Shown here: in pieces, positions 1-5,545 of the stretch
Layout of the letters: every line of letters starts with the position of its first letter
How positions within the stretch are numbered: position 1 is the stretch's first letter
Assembly: GCA_036277075.1 (NCBI GenBank)
Contig: DASUNQ010000107.1
Coordinates: forward strand, 1-21,202
Direction of reading: 5' to 3'
DNA length: 21,202 bases
From: DASUNQ01 sp036277075
Lineage (GTDB): Bacteria > Acidobacteriota > Thermoanaerobaculia > Multivoradales > UBA5704
The notes under the pieces: model-generated
What the model saw: only the letters and a program-made list of their open reading frames with translations
Told to the model about the DNA's origin: nothing
The model's database searches: none
Translations under genes and position numbers: made by a program

Positions 1-214
1 AGAGCAGCGACATCGGGATGGTCAGCACCACGATGTTGGGCAGGGTCGTCAGCAGGAGCTGACCGACCGTGGCCACGGGGAGGCCGCGGCGGATGATCAT
101 CTCGGCCGACTGGAACAGGAACCGGAGCAAGAGGATGAACGTGTAGACTAAGAACCCGAGCGCCAGCGGGCCGGCGATCTCAGCGACGATGTAGCGATCG
201 ATCCGCAGCCTCAC
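1..214 (-). CDS. lptF: LptF/LptG family LPS-export permease, N-terminal fragment (runs off left edge)
   Basis: The minus strand reads open from a GTG at 212-214 to the window edge, giving 71 codons. The product begins MRLRIDRYIVAEIAG, has a hydrophobic first membrane segment at about residues 14-34 (rich in L, F, V), and then a second hydrophobic stretch containing LLTTLPNIVVLTIPMSLL. This pattern (basic start with a D-R-Y motif, long first helix, a P-x5-P-type second helix) is that of the inner-membrane permeases LptF/LptG (YjgP/YjgQ), which with LptB form the ABC machine that extracts LPS from the inner membrane. The spacing fits LptF better than LptG, but the fragment is too short to be certain. 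It is divergent from the 230-670 gene with only 15 bp between starts. lptB and lptC/lptA-like genes lie about 12 kb away. Confidence 0.75.
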   Translation of the reverse strand, partial: MRLRIDRYIVAEIAGPLALGFLVYTFILLLRFLFQSAEMIIRRGLPVATVGQLLLTTLPNIVVLTIPMSLL

Positions 215-229
215 GCGCCTGCGATTCTA

Positions 230-670
230 ATGGAGCCCCCCGGTCCTTCCGAGAAGCGGGCTCGGCTCGAGCGCCGCTACCGTTTCAGCGCCAGCCATCT
301 CTACCGCCGCCCTGAGTGGAGCGACGAGGAGAACCGCGCCCGCTTCGGGCGCTGCGCCAACCTGCCCGGCCACGGCCACAACTATCGGCTCTACGTCCGG
401 GTCGAGGGAGCGATCGACGCGGCGACCGGCTTCGTCGCCGACCTCGCCGCGCTCGATGCCTGCGTGACGCAGGCCGTCCTCGACCGCCTCGACCATCAGC
501 ACCTCAACGCGGCGCTCCCGGAGTTCGGCGACGGCGGCTTGATCCCGTCGAGCGAGAACTTGGTGCTGTGGGTCCGGCAGGCGCTTTGGCGGCAGCTTCC
601 TCGCGGCGTAGAGCTGGTCGGGTTGCGGCTGGAGGAGGACGAGGATTTGGCGGCGGAGTGGAACCGATGA
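230..670 (+). CDS. 6-pyruvoyl-tetrahydropterin synthase / QueD family protein
   Basis: This 146-aa protein is a T-fold pterin enzyme. Expected zinc ligands are His23 (FSASH), His48 and His50 (GHGHNY). The catalytic Cys is Cys42, in FGRCANLPGHGHNY. The Asp-His pair is D88-H89 (LDHQHLN), E109 lies in PSSEN, and a substrate-anchoring Glu is near 135. The Cys-x5-His-Gly-His spacing is that of eukaryotic-type PTPS (dihydroneopterin triphosphate to 6-pyruvoyl-tetrahydropterin) rather than the shorter spacing usual in QueD (6-carboxytetrahydropterin synthase of the queuosine/7-deazaguanine route), so the substrate is left open. It is the only plus-strand gene, converging on parB. The ATG at 230 has no clear Shine-Dalgarno and lies 15 bp from the divergent permease start. 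No other queuosine or biopterin gene is present. Confidence 0.88.
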   Translation: MEPPGPSEKRARLERRYRFSASHLYRRPEWSDEENRARFGRCANLPGHGHNYRLYVRVEGAIDAATGFVADLAALDACVTQAVLDRLDHQHLNAALPEFGDGGLIPSSENLVLWVRQALWRQLPRGVELVGLRLEEDEDLAAEWNR

Positions 671-697
671 GGGAGTCTGGTCCCTGGGCGCCGATCA

Positions 698-719
698 GAC
701 CGATAAGACATCTTATGTC
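698..719. repeat. Small AT-rich inverted repeat between convergent genes
   Basis: The 92-bp convergent gap (671-762) between the pterin-enzyme gene and parB holds an AT-rich island with two mutually exclusive hairpins: ATAAG/CTTAT arms (703-707 and 712-716, extendable by GAC/GTC with a 2-nt bulge) or GACAT/ATGTC arms (707-711 and 715-719). It stands out from the GC-rich surroundings and could be a bidirectional weak termination signal. Neither strand has a T-tract after the stem, so I do not call it an intrinsic terminator. Confidence 0.35.
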
Positions 720-762
720 AACCCAATGCCGGTGGCAGCGGGGTGCGGGCCGCCTCCTCCCC

Positions 763-1629
763 CTATTCAGCGGCTTTTCTGAGGTCGGAGAGGACCTCTT
801 CGAGCGCCCGAATCAAGTCGGCCCGCTCGACCTCGCTCTGACGGAAGCTGACCGCAAGGCTGTAGGCCTTGTCCGGCGAGCGGAACTTGAAGGTGAAGGG
901 CTTCCGGCGGCTACCTCGGCTCGGGTGGTCCGAGCGCAGGCGGCGCCGGAGGTCGTCGCGGTTGAGACCGTAGGCGGCGACCTCTTCGAGGAGGCGGATC
1001 ATCTCGGGTTCGTCGCCGCCCTTGAGGACTTCGAGCAGGAGTGATTTCGAGCTGATCCCGAGGCCTTGGACCGTATCGCGGACGCGCGGCGGCATGGCGA
1101 GAAGGGAGAGGCTCTCGGTGACGAGGCTGCGCGACCTTCCCACCGCCGCGCCGATCTCTTCATGCGTGTAGCCGTGGCGCTCGGCGAGCGCCCGGTACCC
1201 CTCGGCCTCTTCGAAAGGGGTGAGGTCCTTGCGCTGGAGGTTCTCGATCAAGGCGATCTCCAAGGCCTCCTGCTCGCTCACATCCATCTCGATCGCCGGG
1301 ATCTCGAAGAGTCCTGCCTCTTGAGCGGCGCGATAGCGGCGCTCACCGGAGATGATGCGGTAGGCCGGTCCGCCTGGGCTGTGCTCGGCAGGGGGCAGCG
1401 GACGAACCAGAATCGGCTCCAGGACGCCCTTGTCGCGGATCGAGGCCGCCAGCTCGGCGAGCTCCCCCATGCTGGTTCTTGGCTGGTGCTGGTCGGGTTC
1501 GATCGCTGCAAGCGGCACCATCCGCCCGACCGGCGTTTCATGACGGGCGTTCAGTGCCTCCACGAAATGGGTGTCGTGGCGCATCTTGACTCTCATCGGC
1601 AGGCCGCGCTTCTTGGCCGGCTCAGACAC
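763..1629 (-). CDS. parB: ParB-family chromosome partitioning protein
   Basis: This 288-aa CTP-dependent DNA clamp of the ParABS segregation system binds parS and stimulates ParA. The ParB/Srx nucleotide-binding core includes IEPDQHQPR (about 43-51) and the signature ISGERRYRAAQEAG (about 93-106). ENLQRKDLTPFEEA (129-142) follows, and then a helix-turn-helix at about 154-176 (YTHEEIGAAVGRSRSLVTES). The C-terminal dimerisation region is divergent, with an unusual basic/aromatic stretch KPFTFKFRSPDKAYSL near 239-258. The GTG start at 1629 overlaps the parA stop by 8 bp, indicating translational coupling. A later ATG at codon 12 is an alternative. I found no copy of the common parS consensus in the window. 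Confidence 0.94.
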   Translation of the reverse strand: MSEPAKKRGLPMRVKMRHDTHFVEALNARHETPVGRMVPLAAIEPDQHQPRTSMGELAELAASIRDKGVLEPILVRPLPPAEHSPGGPAYRIISGERRYRAAQEAGLFEIPAIEMDVSEQEALEIALIENLQRKDLTPFEEAEGYRALAERHGYTHEEIGAAVGRSRSLVTESLSLLAMPPRVRDTVQGLGISSKSLLLEVLKGGDEPEMIRLLEEVAAYGLNRDDLRRRLRSDHPSRGSRRKPFTFKFRSPDKAYSLAVSFRQSEVERADLIRALEEVLSDLRKAAE

Positions 1630-2383
1630 GGCTCAGCACCTCCTCGGAGAGCTGGTAGTACTCGGATGCGCCCGTCGAGCGCGGGGCGAAGGTGAAGATC
1701 GACTCCCGATACGCCGGGCTCTCCTCGAGGCGGACGCTCTTGGTGATCACCGTGTTGAAGAGCTTGTCGCCGAAGACCTTGCGGATCTGCTCGTGGATGT
1801 CCTTGGCGAGGAGGGTGCGCTTGTCGTAGAGGGTGATCAGTGCCCCCAGCAGCTGGAGCTGCGGGTTGGCGCGCAGCTTGATCTTGTCGATCGTCTCGAG
1901 CAGGTCGTCGGTCCCCTCGAGCGCGAAGTAGCTGGCCTGGATGGGAATCAGCACGTGGGTCGCCGCGACCAGGGCATTGACCGTGATGATGCCGAGGGTC
2001 GGCGGCGTGTCGATGACGACGTACGGAAAGTCCTCTTGCACCGGCTGGAGCGCGTCCTTGAGCCGGAAATGACTGTCGAGCTCGCCGAGCAGCTTCGACT
2101 CGATCTTCGCCAACGCGATGCTCGAGGGGGCAAGGAAGAGGTTGGGCATCTTCTCGGCGGGGCGCAGGATGTCGCCAAACCGGACGTTCTGTTCGGTCAG
2201 CGCTTCGTAGACCGAGCCGCCGTTCAACTGGTGAACGTCGAGAAACGACATCGAGCTGTTGGCTTGGGGGTCGAGATCGACGAGGAGAGTCTTGAGGCCC
2301 TTGCTCGCCAGACCCGCGGCAAGGTTGATCGCGGTCGTGGTTTTCCCGACCCCACCCTTCTGGTTGGCGATGCAAACGATCAT
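1622..2383 (-). CDS. parA: ParA/Soj-family chromosome partitioning ATPase
   Basis: This 253-aa MinD/ParA ATPase drives origin segregation by ATP-dependent nucleoid binding, together with ParB. The deviant Walker A KGGVGKTT lies at 9-16, the A-prime region VDLDPQAN at about 35-42, and the Walker B-like VVIDTPPTLG near 120. Length equals that of typical chromosomal Soj proteins, with no N-terminal HTH extension, so it is the chromosomal rather than the type Ia plasmid form. The ATG at 2383 is followed immediately by the family N-terminus MIVCIANQKGG. It has no Shine-Dalgarno and lies very close to a good sigma-70 promoter (see 2399-2427), so its mRNA leader is very short. It is the first gene of a parA-parB operon. 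Confidence 0.95.
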   Translation of the reverse strand: MIVCIANQKGGVGKTTTAINLAAGLASKGLKTLLVDLDPQANSSMSFLDVHQLNGGSVYEALTEQNVRFGDILRPAEKMPNLFLAPSSIALAKIESKLLGELDSHFRLKDALQPVQEDFPYVVIDTPPTLGIITVNALVAATHVLIPIQASYFALEGTDDLLETIDKIKLRANPQLQLLGALITLYDKRTLLAKDIHEQIRKVFGDKLFNTVITKSVRLEESPAYRESIFTFAPRSTGASEYYQLSEEVLSRV

Positions 2384-2398
2384 GGAACGGCCGAAGAG

Positions 2399-2427
2399 AG
2401 TGTATGGAGCCTTACCCAGCCGGTCAA
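2399..2427 (-). promoter_or_regulatory. Predicted sigma-70 promoter of parAB
   Basis: On the minus strand a -35 hexamer TTGACC (2422-2427) is followed, after exactly 17 bp, by a -10 hexamer TACACT (2399-2404). The expected start point (about 2392) leaves only around nine nucleotides before the parA ATG (2381-2383), with no Shine-Dalgarno. An AT-rich stretch (about 2457-2475) lies upstream. This is the only clear housekeeping promoter I recognise in the window. It would make parAB transcriptionally independent of the preceding BFN gene. Confidence 0.65.
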
Positions 2428-2436
2428 GGCGAGCGT

Positions 2437-2452
2437 TGTCGGCGCGCCGACA
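2437..2452. promoter_or_regulatory. 16-bp perfect palindrome upstream of the parA promoter
   Basis: The sequence TGTCGGCGCGCCGACA is a perfect 16-bp inverted repeat with no central spacer, 10 bp upstream of the predicted parA -35 box. It has the same length and the same outer TGT...ACA trinucleotides as the classical parS site (TGTTTCACGTGAAACA), but a different GC-rich core. It could be an operator or a divergent parS. As RNA it could fold into a 6-bp stem with a CGCG loop, but no T-tract follows on the minus strand, so an intrinsic terminator for the BFN gene is unlikely. Confidence 0.45.
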
Positions 2453-2494
2453 GAGAAGCTAACTAATTATTGCGTCGAGGTTTACAGGCGAAAA

Positions 2495-2968
2495 CTACAT
2501 CGTGTACTTGCCCAGCTCTTCGGGGCCGATCTCTTCCAACCATTTCCGCAGCTTCTCCTCGTCGCTCGCCTGGCTGGCGAGGTCGACCGCCTGCGCCTTT
2601 TCGAGCACGGACCGAAGCACGAAAATCGGCGCCTCGGTGCGCAACGCCAGGGCGATGGCGTCGCTGGGGCGCGAATCGATGGTGAGGGGGCCGCTCTCCT
2701 GGACGAGGTGGATGCGGGCGAAGAAGGTGTTCTCCCGCAGGTCCGAGATGACGATCTTCTCGACCACCGCTCCCAAGTTCTCGATGACGGCCCGAAGCAG
2801 GTCGTGCGTCAGGGGGCGCGGCACTTCAACCCCCTCGATTCGCAGCGCGATCGCGTGCGCTTCGAAGCCGCCAATCCAGATCGGCAGGAAGAGGTCGCTC
2901 TCGAGGTCGCGGAGGATCACGATCGGAACATTGGAGGTGGGGTCCAGCATCAGCCCCTTGATCTCCAT
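2495..2968 (-). CDS. Bifunctional nuclease (BFN, DUF151) domain protein
   Basis: This is a single BFN-domain protein. From the longest start it shows LMLDPTSNVPIVILRD (about 15-30), the LPIWIGGFEAHAI motif (about 37-49) and the family hallmark DSRPSDAIALALR (about 107-119). A charged tail (DEEKLRKWLEEIGPEEL) follows. The plant founder of the family has reported RNase/DNase activity, but the bacterial role is poorly defined and activity here is not shown. I prefer the ATG at 2968 (157 aa) because GAGGAG at 2975-2980 sits six bases upstream and the family usually starts M-E-I/V-K-G-L. An upstream in-frame ATG at 2995 would add nine residues. It follows miaB by a short gap, probably in the same transcript. 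Confidence 0.88.
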   Translation of the reverse strand: MEIKGLMLDPTSNVPIVILRDLESDLFLPIWIGGFEAHAIALRIEGVEVPRPLTHDLLRAVIENLGAVVEKIVISDLRENTFFARIHLVQESGPLTIDSRPSDAIALALRTEAPIFVLRSVLEKAQAVDLASQASDEEKLRKWLEEIGPEELGKYTM

Positions 2969-3017
2969 CCGGATCTCCTCACCGACTTGGCTCATGGGCT
3001 CGGCTCCGATGCACGTT

Positions 3018-4370
3018 CTACGCCGCGACCGGCACGGCGAGACGCCGGCCCACGAGGCTGTGCGGCAGCGCGTTCTCGATCAACACCCGCGTCATGCCTC
3101 CCACCGCGGTGGGGTCGGGACCGGCGTCGAAGTGCACGCTCCGGTGACAGGCCGTGCGGCCGGCCTGCATGCCGGGCTGCCGCCCCCAGCCGGTCACCAG
3201 CACGTCGTGCTCCTCGCCGACGAGCGTCCGATTGATCTCCCGCTGGATTTGTTCCTGGAGCGCGAAGAGCCGCTGCAACCGCTCGTCGGCGACTTCGTCG
3301 GGAACCGTCCCAGCGAGCCGTGGAGCCGCGGTCAGCGGGCGCGGCGAATATTTGAAAGCGTAGAGAGAGGCGAAGCGGATCTCGGCGACGAGGTCGGAAG
3401 TCTGCTGGAAGTCGTCCTCGGCCTCGCCGGGAAAGCCGACGATGACGTCGGTCGACAGGGCGAGGCGCGGCCGCGCCGCACGCAGCCGGCGGACCAGCTC
3501 GAGGTAGTCGGCGCGCGTGTAGCCGCGTCCCATCCGGCGCAGCACGCGATCGGAACCGGACTGCACGGGCAGATGCAGATAGGGGCAGATGTTCTCGTGG
3601 CGCCCGACCTGCTCCACCATGCGCGGGGTGAAATCGCGCGGGAACGACGTGACGAAGCGGAGGCGCGTGAGACCGTCGAGCGCAGCGACGGCGGCGAGCA
3701 GATCGGCGAAGTCGGCGTCGCCGCCAGGCTCCCGCCAATGGTTCACCGTCTGGCCGAGGAGCTCGATCTCGAGGAAGCCGTAGTCGATGAGGTATCGTAC
3801 CTCGCGCACTATCTCGGCGAGCGGGCGGCTGCGCTCTGGACCGCGGGTCCTCGGCACGATGCAGAAGGTGCAGGTCTTGTTGCAGCCTTCCACGATCGTC
3901 ACCATGCCCTTGTGCTCGCCGTCGCGTGCGACGGTCTCGAAATCGTAGCTCCGCTCCTCAGGAAAGCCGGTCGCGACCACTCGTCGTCCCGCTCGCCGCT
4001 CCGCGAGGACTCGCGCCAGCTCCCCCACCCGCGCCGGGCCGAGCACGAAGTCGAGGTCCGGTATCCGCCGCAGCGCCTTCTCCCCCTCCTGCTGGGCGAC
4101 GCAGCCGCACAGGCCGATCAGGAGCGACCCCTTCTCATTCTTCAGCTTCCGATACTCCCCGAGACGCGAGTAGACCTTCTGCGCGGCCTTCTCACGGACA
4201 CTGCAGGAGTTGAGGAGGATCACGTCCGCCTCCTCGGGCGCGCGCGTGGGGAGCACCCCCTGCTGCATGAGCTGGCCGGCGAGCCGCTGGCTGTCCAGCT
4301 CGTTCATCTGACAACCCCAGGTCTCGATGTAGAAGCGGCGGGGCCCGGCCTCGGACTCGACGGCGCTCAT
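3018..4370 (-). CDS. miaB: tRNA-2-methylthio-N6-dimethylallyladenosine synthase MiaB
   Basis: This 450-aa radical SAM methylthiotransferase converts i6A37 to ms2i6A37 in tRNAs reading UNN codons. The N-terminal UPF0004 domain carries the second-cluster cysteines Cys20 (ETWGCQMN), Cys56 (LLNSCSVRE) and Cys90 (GLCGCVAQQ). The radical SAM triad is Cys163, Cys167 and Cys170 (EGCNKTCTFCIVPRTRG), followed by LLGQTVNHWR and LHLPVQSGSDRVLRRMGR, both typical of MiaB. A C-terminal TRAM domain (about 380-450, with GRTACHRSVHF) binds tRNA. The ATG at 4370 overlaps the stop of the upstream lipoprotein gene in an ATGA, implying coupled translation. No miaA is in view. Confidence 0.96.
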   Translation of the reverse strand: MSAVESEAGPRRFYIETWGCQMNELDSQRLAGQLMQQGVLPTRAPEEADVILLNSCSVREKAAQKVYSRLGEYRKLKNEKGSLLIGLCGCVAQQEGEKALRRIPDLDFVLGPARVGELARVLAERRAGRRVVATGFPEERSYDFETVARDGEHKGMVTIVEGCNKTCTFCIVPRTRGPERSRPLAEIVREVRYLIDYGFLEIELLGQTVNHWREPGGDADFADLLAAVAALDGLTRLRFVTSFPRDFTPRMVEQVGRHENICPYLHLPVQSGSDRVLRRMGRGYTRADYLELVRRLRAARPRLALSTDVIVGFPGEAEDDFQQTSDLVAEIRFASLYAFKYSPRPLTAAPRLAGTVPDEVADERLQRLFALQEQIQREINRTLVGEEHDVLVTGWGRQPGMQAGRTACHRSVHFDAGPDPTAVGGMTRVLIENALPHSLVGRRLAVPVAA

Positions 4371-5179
4371 CCGTCTCCGTCCTCGTCGGCCTCCGTCTCT
4401 CGGGGCTCCGGGTAGATGGGCGGCTCGACCGCCTCGTGCGGCCGCTCTCCCGGCCGAACACCCGGAGGCGCGGGCTCCAGCTCCGTCCCCTCGCGGAGCC
4501 AGCCCGGCAGGGCGCCGGCCAGACGTCCCTCCTCGAGATGCGCCACCAGCTCCTCATGCCGGCGGTCGGCCTGATCGCGCATCTCGCGGATGCGGTCGAG
4601 CACGCGGTCCCAGTCCGGTTTGATCTGGCCGTCCCGCACGTAGGGATCGGCCTCCGCGTAGAAGCGCCGCCGGAGCAGGTCGGCGTCGCTCTCGAGCTGC
4701 GCTACCTGGTCGACCGCGTCCTTCCAGCTCTGCCGCAAGTCGCGCGAGCGACCTCGCCAGTAGGCCTCGTCCCTGAGGCCGGGAACCGAACCGGAGGGGA
4801 GGGCCGGCGCCGAGGCCGCCGGGGCGGCGGGTTGGATCACCCGCGGTTCCTCCCCAGGGCGAGTCTTGACGAGGGTGTCGTTGGTGATGACCCGCTTGGC
4901 CGCCGGCACGCCGGCGCGGCGCTCGCGCTCCGCCTTGGCCGCCGTGACGAGGTCGACCTCGCCGCTCGGTCCACCGGGGTCGATGACGACCACCGTGGGG
5001 TCGCGCCGCGGCTCCGTCGCGGGGGGCTGCTCTGCCGGCGAGGAGGGCTGGGGCGCCGGGTCGGCCGGCCTGTCGGCGCCCTCGACGGGAGTGGCCGCCT
5101 CGGGCTGCGCCGGCTGCGGCGCTTGCGAGCAGGCGCACAGAAGGATGCACGTCACCAGCGACCGGGTGCGAAGGTCCAT
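4367..5179 (-). CDS. Predicted lipoprotein of unknown function
   Basis: This 270-aa protein has an N-terminal export signal (MDLRTRSLVTCILLCAC) whose lipobox LCAC puts the lipidated cysteine at Cys17, so it is probably anchored in a membrane facing the periplasm. After the lipobox comes a long low-complexity linker rich in Pro, Ala and Glu (about 18-60), then a VVVIDPGGPSGEVDLVTAAK segment. A helical, charged region follows at about 135-230 (AYWRGRSRDLRQSWKDAVDQ, later FYAEADPYVRDGQIKPDW), probably a coiled coil. The tail is acidic and Pro-rich. I recognise no catalytic motif and assign no function. It sits 9 bp after the cupin gene and overlaps miaB by 4 bp. Confidence 0.82.
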   Translation of the reverse strand: MDLRTRSLVTCILLCACSQAPQPAQPEAATPVEGADRPADPAPQPSSPAEQPPATEPRRDPTVVVIDPGGPSGEVDLVTAAKAERERRAGVPAAKRVITNDTLVKTRPGEEPRVIQPAAPAASAPALPSGSVPGLRDEAYWRGRSRDLRQSWKDAVDQVAQLESDADLLRRRFYAEADPYVRDGQIKPDWDRVLDRIREMRDQADRRHEELVAHLEEGRLAGALPGWLREGTELEPAPPGVRPGERPHEAVEPPIYPEPRETEADEDGDG

Positions 5180-5188
5180 GGCTCGGTC

Positions 5189-5545
5189 CTACCCTGCCCG
5201 CCCATATCGGTCTTCGAGCCGGACCACGTCGTCCAGCTCGGGCGTCGAGACCTCGATGATGTCGCAGCCGGTCGCGCCACCGACCATGCGGTGACGGGTG
5301 AAAGGAGCGATGCGGTAGGACTCGCCGGCACGCAGCGTGGTGTGGACGAGCCGCCCCTCCTCCTCCACCACGAGCTCCACTTCTCCACCGGCCAGGTAGA
5401 GCGTCTCGTCCTTCTTCTCGTGGTACTGGAGCGAGAGGGCCTCGCCCGGTTCGACGTGGAGGATCTTGCCGACGTAGCGGTCGGTATGGGCGAAGATCAG
5501 CTCATAGCCCCAGGGCTTTTCGACTCGGCGGATTGGCAGCCTCAT
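5189..5545 (-). CDS. Single-domain cupin, related to mannose-6-phosphate isomerase type II C-terminal domain
   Basis: This 118-aa protein is a small beta-barrel cupin. It begins with the PWGYE motif (about 11-15) shared with the cupin domain of type II mannose-6-phosphate isomerase/guanylyltransferases. Cupin motif 1 is LQYHEKKDETLYLAGG (about 39-54), with candidate metal ligands H42 and E47, and motif 2 is YRIAPFTRHRM (about 77-87), with H85. It lacks a nucleotidyltransferase domain. Sugar-phosphate isomerase activity or simple metal/sugar binding are both possible. Its ATG lies inside ptsI: the last 44 bp of ptsI encode the conserved PWGYE region of this protein in another frame. Position at the end of a PTS gene run suggests a link to sugar-phosphate sensing, but that is inference. 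Confidence 0.85.
   Translation of the reverse strand: MRLPIRRVEKPWGYELIFAHTDRYVGKILHVEPGEALSLQYHEKKDETLYLAGGEVELVVEEEGRLVHTTLRAGESYRIAPFTRHRMVGGATGCDIIEVSTPELDDVVRLEDRYGRAG

Noticed and set aside
316..1044. 242-aa plus-strand frame spanning the pterin enzyme gene and the parB 3' end
   Set aside because: Overlaps two well-supported genes in other frames, and its composition is Arg/Pro-rich.
2437..2452. Rho-independent terminator for the BFN gene
   Set aside because: The palindrome leaves only a 6-bp stem as RNA and is followed by GC-rich sequence without a T-tract.
1571..3235. 554-aa open frame on the plus strand
   Set aside because: Antisense to parA and the BFN gene; low-complexity shadow.
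2502..4415. 637-aa open frame on the plus strand
   Set aside because: Antisense to the BFN gene and miaB, with no recognisable domain and biased composition.
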